This document shows positions 1 to 7,322 of a stretch of 21,854 nucleotides of DNA, piece by piece. The notes beneath the pieces were generated by a model that saw nothing but the letters and a program-made list of their open reading frames with translations, searched no databases and was not told the origin of the DNA. Position 1 is the first letter of the stretch, and each line of letters opens with the position of its first letter. Both the position numbers and the translations under genes were made by a program. The DNA lies in the IMG/VR virus record IMGVR_UViG_3300025327_000166, positions 1 through 21,854 of that record; one strand, written 5' to 3'. Source of the stretch: a virus.

Positions 1-6
1 ATAATT

Positions 7-363
7 TTAAGTAGTTCTCCTAGTAATATCTTCTATAACTTTTAATTGTCGCGCCGGAAGCGAAAATATATTATTAGCCGTATCTTTAACTTGAACGTCG
101 TAATAGTAAATTCCCGCCGCTATATCAGTATCGTCTGCGGTTAAAGGAATTACGGTTTCTCCATTAGTCGGGTCGGTATGCGAAGTAACTTCTACCGCTA
201 TTACAGCGTCGGCGTCTGTAGCGTCGGCGTCGGGAACTGGTTTAACCGTAAAGAATACCGTAGAGCCAGTTAAATCTATAGCTATCCCGTCTTGGTCGGT
301 TAAAGTTAAAGTTATATTAGTTGTATCGCCTCTAATTATTACTAAGTTTATTGATATAGGCAT
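7..363 (-). CDS. BppU N-terminal-like phage structural protein
   Basis: Product of 118 aa. It has the pattern of the N-terminal domain seen in phage baseplate upper proteins (BppU type): an RGDTTNITLTL opening, a TVKP strand, a conserved T/D-rich stretch (LTADDTDIAAG) and a final YYYDVQVKD strand, all suggesting a small beta-sandwich that docks on a virion surface. I chose the ATG at 361-363 because GTGGAG lies just upstream. An in-frame start further up (399) would run into the end of the portal gene and has no better site. It follows the portal stop codon by two bases. A decoration or head-tail role is equally possible given the position directly after the portal. Confidence 0.6.
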   Translation of the reverse strand: MPISINLVIIRGDTTNITLTLTDQDGIAIDLTGSTVFFTVKPVPDADATDADAVIAVEVTSHTDPTNGETVIPLTADDTDIAAGIYYYDVQVKDTANNIFSLPARQLKVIEDITRRTT

Positions 364-365
364 AT

Positions 366-2423
366 TTACTCCACCACCGGTATTACCGTACAGGTACAAT
401 TCGGGTGTAACGGTGGGCCTTCCACGCTATCGTAATCTATATTATAAGTTCCGCCTTCTGTACCGCTTATAGACTGCCCTGGCTCTAAATAGGTAGTCTC
501 TAGACCTAAGACCGTTCCGTGTATAGCTTGGCAGAATTGACAAGCCCCTGGATTAGCAAACCACTCTTTTTTAACTACGAAGCCGGTTTGCCGGTAGGCT
601 TCTAAAGTAGCTTCGGTACTTGCGTCTAAAGTCTCGGTTCGCGCTATTCTTTCGGCTCTAAACTTTTCGCTACTACTATAAAAACTTTCTATCTTTTTAG
701 TAGTATCTCTTAGAGTAGCGTTATTTAGAGTTGCGTCGGTTAGTATCTTTTCTAGTTCTTGCCTAGTTTCTCGATTGAAATTCAAACCGGCTCTGGCTAA
801 TCTATCCTTTAGATTATCCGTTATTCGTTGCGTTATCTCAAACTTTAGCTTTTCTTCGCCGGCTAACTGTAAAGCGATTGGGCCTTGGTCTTTAGCCAAT
901 TCTACCAAAATCGGATAGACTTCTTCTATTAGTCTTTTAGTTTCTTCGTCTAAATCAAATAAAATATCGTTATACGCTTTCGACCTAACGAACTGCGGAG
1001 TTAGTCTATCTATAACTACCTTCTCTTGTTTTTTTAAGAATTTAACTACTTGCTTTTTCGTAACCTTAGCGTACTTCTCTTGCATCTTAATAAGCGAAAT
1101 TCTAAAGTTCTCCTTAGTTTCGGGACTAATAATTAGCGCTTTAATCTTCGGTCTTTTATGGTGGATTATTTTAATAGTCGCCTTGCCATTTTCCTTTTTA
1201 ACGTCAGTTAGAATTTTCGCTGCTATTGGCGAGCCGGCCGGAGATAGATTAAAGGGTAGATAAAATTGGTCTCCGCCCTCGGTTGGCCCTAGTCCTTTCT
1301 CGGCTCTAATCTCGTCTCTGGTTTTCCACATATTGATAGCGGCAGTATCTTCGGAAAGTTGGGAGGTTCTATCTTCTGGGACGGGCGACTCGTATCTAAC
1401 GGTAATCGAAGGGTCGCCGTAGGTCTTATCGATATAAGTTTCTAAAGTATCGGCTATTCGATACATCTTCGGGTCGATAACTCTCTTAGCGAAAATATAC
1501 TCGCTACTTTCGGCGTTTGCTCTATTTACGTCCTCGGTAATACCTAGAATTGGTTTAGGAACTCGAAACATCGCCATAATATCATCTCGGCTCATATGCT
1601 TAGCGGTCTCTAAAGCTATCCCTTCTAAACCTGTTCCTAGTTGTGTAAAAGTAACTTCGGAGTTTCTAACGATTGCTACCTTACCGGCGTTATCAACGCT
1701 TCCATACTCGCTTCTCCAGCGTTCCTTAAGCTGCTTAAAATCGTCCTCGTTCATTTGCGGTACAGATAAAATACCGCTAGGACGAGCGTTATTAAATAAG
1801 AAGTTTCTAGTAAATCTAGAAGCGTATTCTTCTGTTTGTATATAAAGCTGTCCGGCCGCGACTACTCCGTAACCTCTAGATGGGTCTTCAGGATTAGGTA
1901 GCTTAAAATGCATTACTTCGTCTAATTCTAGGGGTACTTGCTCTCCGCTCGGTAGGTTATAAACGTAGCCCGTTATATATCCGTTCTTAGCCATTATTAC
2001 TTGGACTAAATCTGGTCTTAATAAATAAATCTCTTTAGGCTTTCTCGAAACCTCACCAACCCTAAAATACCAAAAAGCCTCTCCGGTTAATTCTATAAAG
2101 GCTTGGGTCAATTCAAATAAAACAAACTGCGAAATAAAAGGATTAGGTTTTCTTAGCAGGGTAATAAAAGGGTGGTTATCGATTTCTACTTCATCGCCTC
2201 TAGAATTATCTTTAACTATTTTGAATTGTATTTTTCCTACTTCTCCAGCTATCGCCCCTACGCAAGTCCAGACGTAGCCGACGTTACTTTTTAATTGGGT
2301 TCTTTTAGTAATAGCGTTGGGATTAGACCAATCCAGCATAAAGGTATTCTGCGAAGGTGTATTATCACCAAATCCGGCGAATAGTTTTCCGACTATTGGT
2401 ATTCGGACAAGCGGGTTAGCCAT
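366..2423 (-). CDS. Portal protein fused to Mu-F-like head morphogenesis domain
   Basis: 685 aa. Residues about 1-400 match an HK97-type phage portal: N-terminal wing region, a VWTCVGAIAGEV helix, the LLRKPNPF and ELTGEAFWYF segments, a VMHFKLPNP motif and a clip/stem region with RVPKPILGI. The portal is the dodecameric ring at the capsid vertex through which DNA is packaged. Residues about 500-685 form a second domain of the SPP1 gp7 / Mu gpF minor head protein family: a helical part with ERIARTETLDAS, then a metal-knuckle-like end with CQFC (near 640) and HPNCTC near the C terminus. The two are separate genes in many phages. Here one uninterrupted frame links them through a Lys-rich segment near residue 430. 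Lies 27 bp after terL. No clear Shine-Dalgarno precedes the ATG. Confidence 0.9.
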   Translation of the reverse strand: MANPLVRIPIVGKLFAGFGDNTPSQNTFMLDWSNPNAITKRTQLKSNVGYVWTCVGAIAGEVGKIQFKIVKDNSRGDEVEIDNHPFITLLRKPNPFISQFVLFELTQAFIELTGEAFWYFRVGEVSRKPKEIYLLRPDLVQVIMAKNGYITGYVYNLPSGEQVPLELDEVMHFKLPNPEDPSRGYGVVAAGQLYIQTEEYASRFTRNFLFNNARPSGILSVPQMNEDDFKQLKERWRSEYGSVDNAGKVAIVRNSEVTFTQLGTGLEGIALETAKHMSRDDIMAMFRVPKPILGITEDVNRANAESSEYIFAKRVIDPKMYRIADTLETYIDKTYGDPSITVRYESPVPEDRTSQLSEDTAAINMWKTRDEIRAEKGLGPTEGGDQFYLPFNLSPAGSPIAAKILTDVKKENGKATIKIIHHKRPKIKALIISPETKENFRISLIKMQEKYAKVTKKQVVKFLKKQEKVVIDRLTPQFVRSKAYNDILFDLDEETKRLIEEVYPILVELAKDQGPIALQLAGEEKLKFEITQRITDNLKDRLARAGLNFNRETRQELEKILTDATLNNATLRDTTKKIESFYSSSEKFRAERIARTETLDASTEATLEAYRQTGFVVKKEWFANPGACQFCQAIHGTVLGLETTYLEPGQSISGTEGGTYNIDYDSVEGPPLHPNCTCTVIPVVE

Positions 2424-2450
2424 TAGCTATAAATATAACATAAATAGTCA

Positions 2451-3734
2451 TTAAATAAAATCAAATTCAACATTTGGTTGATAAACTAAGCGCCAGCACA
2501 TCTCTAGAGCATCGATAACGTCTAGATTTTCGCTATCGGGATAATCCTGCATCTCTTGCCAAAGTTCGTTATCACCCTTAAATAAAATCTGGCCGGTGTT
2601 AATAAAAGGCTCTAAACTCTCGATACGCTCCTCTTTTTTCTTACTTTGGTTTATCCCCTCGAACGGTATGTAGCGACCCCTATCTTGGCTTTTTTCCTTA
2701 ATAACGTCTAAAAAGTATTTCTGGAATTGTACCGACTCTATCCCAAACCTCTCGAATTGGTAGGGTAAGTTAAAGATAGTTCGGATAGTTTCTTCGGGCG
2801 GCATTTGCTTACCGATACTTTCTACCTCGTAGACTTTACCGTTCTTATCTTTTCCTAAAACTACGATACCTACTAAACTACCCTTCTTAGTTTCTCCTAG
2901 AGCTAAATCGCAAGAACCCCAGTATTTAACTATCTCCGGTAGGTATTCGTATTTTTGCGGCTTAAAGTAAGTAAACTCGTTAGCTTCGGGAAATTGGACT
3001 AAATAGTATCGCTTCCAATCTTTACCGGTCGTTTGCGATTTCTGTTGCTCTAATCTTTCTTGGTTTATTCTGCCTTCCGCTATAGCTTGCTCTAGAGGTA
3101 CTCTAACCTTTTTATAAAGCGGGTCTTTGTAGGCGGTCTCGAAGATACTATTCTCGATACAGTTTCCGCTTAATACCATTTTACCCCAGTCGCCCTCTAG
3201 CATACGAACTATTTTAGAAAATTGCTCTTGCCGTTTTATTAGTCCGGCTTCTTCGACTACTACTATATCCCCACCCTCGCCGACTACTCTTTCGCCTTCT
3301 CTAGTTATATTTCTAGAGTCTACGCTAGTAATATAAATCCAGCCCCCGTCATACCACCGCAAGGCTTGCTTACTCATCTGCACTTTTAGTTTTTCTATAT
3401 CGGAAATATCGGCGTTAATTAGACCTTTATATAACTTAGGGTGGTTAGAGATATGCTCTAAAACATACTCCATAATCTTCTGGGCTTTTTCTTCACTACC
3501 GGCGACAATAGGTATTTTTAGATTGCGGAAAACTGCTAGATAAAGACAGGCTATCGCTATATCGTCCGTTTTACCGTAGCGCGTAGGAGCAGAAATCCAA
3601 ACCCACTTATATTTAGGATTAGTAACCGCTTCGAAAATATCGCACTGCCCGTCGGTTAAATCAAACGGCTTACCCTGTTTCGTTCGGAACAGGCTCGCTA
3701 CCAGCGTCTTTATTATCCGGTTCTTCTTCGTCAT
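2451..3734 (-). CDS. terL: Terminase large subunit (TerL)
   Basis: 427 aa DNA-packaging motor. The ATPase half shows a Walker A-like motif APTRYGKTD (about 49-57), a Walker B DIVVVEEA (about 156-163, with the catalytic Glu) and a coupling motif SGN (about 189-191). The RNase H-fold nuclease half begins at WGSCDLALGE (Asp near 276), continues with FGIESVQF and ends with DVIDALEMCWR. Length is usual for the family. The first 65 nt overlap the upstream DUF5681 gene in another frame, so the true start could be later, but no better in-frame ATG with a ribosome site is visible. Order is small terminase candidate, TerL, portal, as in many siphophages. Confidence 0.92.
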   Translation of the reverse strand: MTKKNRIIKTLVASLFRTKQGKPFDLTDGQCDIFEAVTNPKYKWVWISAPTRYGKTDDIAIACLYLAVFRNLKIPIVAGSEEKAQKIMEYVLEHISNHPKLYKGLINADISDIEKLKVQMSKQALRWYDGGWIYITSVDSRNITREGERVVGEGGDIVVVEEAGLIKRQEQFSKIVRMLEGDWGKMVLSGNCIENSIFETAYKDPLYKKVRVPLEQAIAEGRINQERLEQQKSQTTGKDWKRYYLVQFPEANEFTYFKPQKYEYLPEIVKYWGSCDLALGETKKGSLVGIVVLGKDKNGKVYEVESIGKQMPPEETIRTIFNLPYQFERFGIESVQFQKYFLDVIKEKSQDRGRYIPFEGINQSKKKEERIESLEPFINTGQILFKGDNELWQEMQDYPDSENLDVIDALEMCWRLVYQPNVEFDFI

Positions 3735-4032
3735 AGGCTTTCTGTAATATACCGGCTATTTCTTCGGTACTCTTAGTATCGTCGAAAGTAACCGTAGCTT
3801 TCTGTAAGGGTTTGCCGTCCATATAAGCCCAGACTAATTCTATTGCCTTTAAGTCTCCACCTAGAGCCTTGTCGATAACTTTAGCCCCTAGAGCTTGCTT
3901 AATTCTAGGGTCGGAGTTCATCATCTCCCTAATAGTCTCGGTTATAGAATAGCCTTTAGGCGGCCTACCGCTTGGGTTGCCGCTCTCGCCTGGTTTGAAA
4001 GAAGTATCGTTAGCTTTATCTTCGTTTGACAT
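3670..4032 (-). CDS. DUF5681-type protein, candidate small terminase subunit
   Basis: 120 aa. The N-terminal part contains the basic signature FKPGESGNPSGRPPKG (about 12-27), diagnostic of the DUF5681 family found next to phage terminases and in some mobile elements. A helical region follows (SITETIREMMNSDPRI, then KVIDKALGGDLKAIELVWAYMDGKP) and an acidic tail. The position immediately before terL, overlapping it by 65 nt, makes a DNA-recognition small terminase subunit the best guess, but the sequence alone does not prove it. An AGGG ribosome-site core sits just before the ATG at 4032. Confidence 0.75.
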   Translation of the reverse strand: MSNEDKANDTSFKPGESGNPSGRPPKGYSITETIREMMNSDPRIKQALGAKVIDKALGGDLKAIELVWAYMDGKPLQKATVTFDDTKSTEEIAGILQKAYDEEEPDNKDAGSEPVPNETG

Positions 4033-4067
4033 ATCCCTGTAATTTCCCTGTTCTTATTATATCAAAT

Positions 4068-4142
4068 TGGAGCGTCAGGGTCGGTATCGCACCGCCTTCT
4101 CTAGCTTGGAAAGCCAGCGTCTTACTTTTAGACGACTGACGC
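4068..4142 (-). tRNA. tRNA-Gly(UCC)-like gene with atypical elbow
   Basis: A full cloverleaf can be drawn by hand. Acceptor GCGTCAG/CTGACGC (4142-4136 with 4078-4072). T8 and C9. D stem GTCT/AGAC with loop AAAAGTA. G26. Anticodon stem CTGGC/GCTAG with loop TTTCCAA, giving anticodon UCC at 4110-4108. Variable loop AGAA. T arm GGCGG, loop TGCGATA, CCG-A-CC with one bulged A. Discriminator U73 and an encoded CCA (4070-4068). G1-C72, C2-G71, G3-C70, C35, C36 and U73 are glycine identity elements in bacteria. Odd points: the D loop has no G18G19, position 55 is G instead of T, and one base is inserted in the T stem, so the normal D-loop/T-loop elbow pairs cannot form. Its first base is the last base of the mom-like gene's stop codon. 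It may be a specialised non-translational tRNA or a decaying one. Confidence 0.72.
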
Positions 4143-4783
4143 TAGTTAATCTCTTTAAGATAAGGTTTTCTAAATTTCTCTACTAACTCTTTTAAGCTAG
4201 GTTCTAACGGCATTAGGTATTTATACTTACGCTTTATTATTACTTTCTCTACTTCGCTATCTATATTTTTCCTAATCCAGTCTAGGCTATGAGTATTATA
4301 CCTCTTACCGATTGTTCTAGTTTGATATACAACCCCTCTTAATTTAATTAAGTTAGCTTGTCCGGCTCTACCCATAAAAACCCAATTACCCGCTTGGTAT
4401 ATCTTACCTAAGTGTCCGTAATTAGGGTCGGAGAAAGAAACTACTAACTTAATTCCTTTGTTAGCTTTTTTTAATAAATTAAGCGCTATCGAAACTATTT
4501 TAGTAACTGCCGCTTCGTGCGTTCTCAAAGCTATTCTAGTCAACTCGCAGATTTCGGTTTGCTTTAACCCGAACGGCCTACCTATATTTCTACTAGCTCC
4601 TCGGCTAAATATAACTACCCCAATAAATTTATTATTTTCCCAGACTCCTATTCTTACCGACTTACCGTAAGGCATCGATTTAGAATAATGCCAATTTTCT
4701 ACCGCGTATTTAGCCGCTTGGAACGTGCAGAAATCAAGGTGTAAATTTCGCTCCGCATTCGGGACATTCAACTTCTTTTGCAT
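4142..4783 (-). CDS. Mom-like DNA adenine modification protein (GNAT-type)
   Basis: 213 aa, resembling the phage Mu Mom family of GNAT-fold DNA modification proteins. Recognisable blocks: WHYSKSMPYGK (about 31-41), the beta strands GVWENNKFIGVVIFSRGA, a PFGLKQTEICELTRIAL block (about 70-86), then VVSFSDPNYGHLGKIYQA and NWVFMG (about 114-138). Mu Mom converts certain adenines to an N6-carbamoylmethyl (glycinamide-like) form that blocks restriction enzymes. By homology this protein should modify the phage's own DNA. Its ATG lies inside the end of the ParB-like gene (50-nt overlap), recalling the overlapping com-mom pair of Mu. A tRNA-Gly-like gene starts at its stop codon. The exact start is uncertain, as no strong ribosome site is visible. 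Confidence 0.8.
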   Translation of the reverse strand: MQKKLNVPNAERNLHLDFCTFQAAKYAVENWHYSKSMPYGKSVRIGVWENNKFIGVVIFSRGASRNIGRPFGLKQTEICELTRIALRTHEAAVTKIVSIALNLLKKANKGIKLVVSFSDPNYGHLGKIYQAGNWVFMGRAGQANLIKLRGVVYQTRTIGKRYNTHSLDWIRKNIDSEVEKVIIKRKYKYLMPLEPSLKELVEKFRKPYLKEIN

Positions 4784-5231
4784 CGAATTTGTCTAATAAA
4801 GCCTCGTTACCGGTAGGCGAGAAATTATCTAGTAATTCTTGTAAGTTTACCGCTTTACTTAAATCAACTTTATAATCTTCTAGGTTTATTTTAACGCCGT
4901 TAATTAACTCGGCTAAGTCTGTATCGATATAATATCCGGCGCGGTCGTTATCGCTAATAGCTATTTCTATTTTTTCTTCTTCGGTTTTTACGTTTACTAT
5001 ACTAACCCAAACATCCTCAATCCCTAAATCCTGTAAAATTCTTAGACGCATATTTCCGCCTAAGACTTCGCCGTCCGGAGTTATAACTAAAGGTTTATAA
5101 AGATACTCGCCGGTTATTTCTTTAATCCTTGTAAATTGTCTTTTTAGCCGCTCGAAGTCGTCTTTAGTTATCGCTCTAGGGTTCTTGTCCCAATTCCTTA
5201 ATTTAGATATATGCCAGATAGTTTTTTCCAT
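4734..5231 (-). CDS. ParB/Srx-like domain protein with C-terminal CxxC knuckle
   Basis: 165 aa. The N-terminal 100 residues fit the ParB-like nuclease/Srx fold: ISKLRNWDKNPRAI, PLVITPDGEVLGGNMRLRIL (about 47-66, with the GGN-R signature), then VNVKTEEEKIEIAISDNDRAG. In phages this domain commonly accompanies DNA-modifying enzymes. The last 15 residues contain CPECGAKF, half of a zinc-ribbon, and this part overlaps the start of the mom-like gene. The ATG at 5229-5231 shares its A with the stop of the preceding gene (TGATG), so translation is probably coupled. Inference: it helps target or feed the Mom reaction, or acts in regulation as Com does in Mu. No proof of catalysis can be read here. 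Confidence 0.75.
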   Translation of the reverse strand: MEKTIWHISKLRNWDKNPRAITKDDFERLKRQFTRIKEITGEYLYKPLVITPDGEVLGGNMRLRILQDLGIEDVWVSIVNVKTEEEKIEIAISDNDRAGYYIDTDLAELINGVKINLEDYKVDLSKAVNLQELLDNFSPTGNEALLDKFDAKEVECPECGAKFTP

Positions 5232-5479
5232 CAGCTTATTTTAGAGTTTCCTTTATCCGGTAGCTTATCGGTAACCATTATATTTCCGTATTCTATCTCG
5301 CCTTTTATTAAGTCTACTTTTTCGACTTTATTCTTTAACATACCGACCCTCTGGCGTTCGACCATTAGGATAACGTCCCAGTCTATATTTATTCGGTTTA
5401 CCGCCCGTTCGTGGAACTCTTTGTCGTGCTGTAGGTCTAGCATCGTTTGTAGGTTTCTCTTTTCGATTGAAAATTTCAT
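5231..5479 (-). CDS. Unknown 82-aa protein upstream of the ParB-like gene
   Basis: No family recognised. 82 aa, mixed charged. An FHERAVNRINIDWDVIL segment is followed by VERQRVGMLKNKVEKVD, which looks helical, then a short C-terminal strand region. It is linked on both sides by overlapping stop/start codons: ATGA with the glycosyltransferase at 5476-5479, and TGATG with the ParB-like gene. It therefore belongs to the same translationally coupled string. Coding is supported by these junctions and by codon choice like its neighbours. Confidence 0.65.
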   Translation of the reverse strand: MKFSIEKRNLQTMLDLQHDKEFHERAVNRINIDWDVILMVERQRVGMLKNKVEKVDLIKGEIEYGNIMVTDKLPDKGNSKIS

Positions 5480-6285
5480 TTTATATGGTAAGGCTGTAAT
5501 TGCCAGCCGTTTTTATCTTTTTTCCAGACTACGCTTACTATTTTACCATCTACCAGTAAATCTTGCTTCGGGGTTATATGTATAGTTTTAATTGTCCAAT
5601 TAACGTAGGCTTTATAACCTTCTTTTAGAACGTCCATAACGTAGCAAACGTCTGGGCCGAAGCACTCCGCGAAGAACCGATATTTTATATTCTGATATAA
5701 ATAGGCTAGGGTTAGATAACAATAGAAACCGCCGCCTGTAATAGGTTCTAGACTCTCATATTTAGGCGGCTCTAAAGTCTTTTGTATAGTCGGGTTTCTT
5801 AAATCGTCTACTTTCCAAACTCCGGCCATTTTAATTCCGTGCCTACCAACCTGTACCCCTTCTATATAGCCGACATTGTAATCTAGTTGGAAGTCGTCGT
5901 ACATCTTACGAAAGGCGTTCGGAGGAACTAAAGTATCATCCTCGATACCGAAAACGTAGCTACCCTTAATATCTTTTTTACTTCGTTCTTTCATTTCGAT
6001 TATCCGGTTGCGTTGTATCGAAATCCTAGTATTAGTCGGGGCAGGATTTCCGCTAATTAAGATTTTAGAGCCGTTAAATTTATCTTTCCGTTCTTCTAAG
6101 AAGGCGGTCGTCCTATTGATTATATTCTGATTATCAGTATCTATATAAAAATAAACTTCCGTGCCGAGCCAAGGCATTTCTAAGTTATCTAAACTAGGTA
6201 AAAACCTATCTAGCGCCCACTCTCTAGTTAGCGGTACGAAAACGGTTACAAGCGGCTTTTCCGACGGTTTTATTACTTTAAGCAT
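5476..6285 (-). CDS. GT-A glycosyltransferase (family 2-like)
   Basis: 269 aa. It begins with a strand typical of GT2-like enzymes (PLVTVFVPLTREW), then VYFYIDTDNQN and, at about 112-119, FGIEDDTLVP, whose EDD replaces the DXD metal/nucleotide-sugar motif. Later segments YIEGVQVGRHGIKMAGVW and PITGGGFYCYL fit the acceptor-binding part. It probably transfers a sugar from an NDP-sugar in the cytoplasm; donor and acceptor cannot be told. It overlaps the preceding GT-B gene by 13 nt and the next gene by 4 nt, so it belongs to the sugar-enzyme cassette. Confidence 0.8.
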   Translation of the reverse strand: MLKVIKPSEKPLVTVFVPLTREWALDRFLPSLDNLEMPWLGTEVYFYIDTDNQNIINRTTAFLEERKDKFNGSKILISGNPAPTNTRISIQRNRIIEMKERSKKDIKGSYVFGIEDDTLVPPNAFRKMYDDFQLDYNVGYIEGVQVGRHGIKMAGVWKVDDLRNPTIQKTLEPPKYESLEPITGGGFYCYLTLAYLYQNIKYRFFAECFGPDVCYVMDVLKEGYKAYVNWTIKTIHITPKQDLLVDGKIVSVVWKKDKNGWQLQPYHIK

Positions 6286-7322
6286 TGTTCGAAAGTATCT
6301 AGGTAAACTTGCCTCATTTTATTCCAAGAAAGTCTTTCGGCTATTTCGTTAGATTTTTCGCTTAATCTTTCGACTAACTTATCGTCGCTCGCTAATTGGT
6401 CTATCTTATCCGCTAATACTTGAGGTTTAGTCTGGTGGCTTGGCATATGCATCCTAGTAAAAAGCATTTTTCTACTATCAGTATTTATTAAGGACTCGGC
6501 CTCTAGTATCTCGTTCTGGGGCGGTAAGTTAGTCATTATCGGTACTAGGCCGCGAGATAAGCTCTCTTGTAGCTGTAAGGATAAGCCGCCGTATTTTCTA
6601 GGTAGAAGTAGACAATCATACTCTCCGACGTAATTTTCCCAATAGTTCTCTACTTCTCGGTCGTCTATTCTAGTATTAAAAGGGCTAGGGTTTTCTATAT
6701 AAAACTGCGACTTAATAATAAACTCGACGTTTTTACTTTTAACTAGAGGTATAGCTTCCAGAACTATATCCGTTCCGTTCCGATTATCCTCAGTCTTATG
6801 GCCGGCGATATGTAAAAATCTTCTAGCTTTAGTCTTTTTGGTAAAAGTTAGAACTTCTCTATTTATAGGTACGGGTAATTCGATAATCTTTACTTTATCG
6901 CTAAAGTTATTTCTAACATCGTCTAAATTCCAATTAGTCGGCGCGGCTAGTACGTCTGGGAAAGCCCAGTCCGGCCTAACGAAATAATCTAGAAATTCGT
7001 AATTAAATTGGTTAATAGAGATGACACCTTTTTCTTTGGCTAGGGAAAATAATCTGTAAGAATAAGGAGACTCGATAGTAAATACTAAATCTATATCGGT
7101 TAGAAGCCAATTAAAATCTACTTCGTTAGGGAAGCCGTGTACAAACTTTACATTATCGCCGGTATACCATCGAGGATAGGTTTTAGCAATCTTACCTTTA
7201 GACTGATTAACCGCCGTTATATCTACAACTAAAGTTTTATCAGGTTTAATATGGTCGTAAAACTCTTTTGTTTGTACCCCAAGTCCCGTACTATCGCAAC
7301 GGGCTACTAGACCAATTCTCAT
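6273..7322 (-). CDS. GT-B glycosyltransferase (family 4-like)
   Basis: 349 aa. N-terminal Rossmann half with RIGLVARCDSTGLGVQTKEF, and a C-terminal half with RRFLHIAGHKTEDNRNGTD, VEFIIKSQF, YDCLLLPRKYGGLSLQLQES and SRGLVPIMTN. This is the GT-B donor-binding arrangement of GT4-like enzymes, with the E of LQLQES at the usual E-x7-E place. The enzyme is expected to be cytoplasmic, moving a sugar from an activated donor; substrate unknown. Its ATG shares bases with the stop of the upstream gene (ATGA at 7319-7322). Confidence 0.82.
   Translation of the reverse strand: MRIGLVARCDSTGLGVQTKEFYDHIKPDKTLVVDITAVNQSKGKIAKTYPRWYTGDNVKFVHGFPNEVDFNWLLTDIDLVFTIESPYSYRLFSLAKEKGVISINQFNYEFLDYFVRPDWAFPDVLAAPTNWNLDDVRNNFSDKVKIIELPVPINREVLTFTKKTKARRFLHIAGHKTEDNRNGTDIVLEAIPLVKSKNVEFIIKSQFYIENPSPFNTRIDDREVENYWENYVGEYDCLLLPRKYGGLSLQLQESLSRGLVPIMTNLPPQNEILEAESLINTDSRKMLFTRMHMPSHQTKPQVLADKIDQLASDDKLVERLSEKSNEIAERLSWNKMRQVYLDTFEQCLK

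Noticed and set aside
4033-4141. The hairpins in this gap as a plain terminator
   Set aside because: The outer 7-bp repeat has no T-run after it and the inner stems fit a tRNA cloverleaf with correct spacing and CCA.
5211-5585. Plus-strand ORF of 124 codons over the ParB/glycosyltransferase region
   Set aside because: It lies opposite three well supported coding frames, has a Ser/Phe/Leu-rich antisense composition and no ribosome site.
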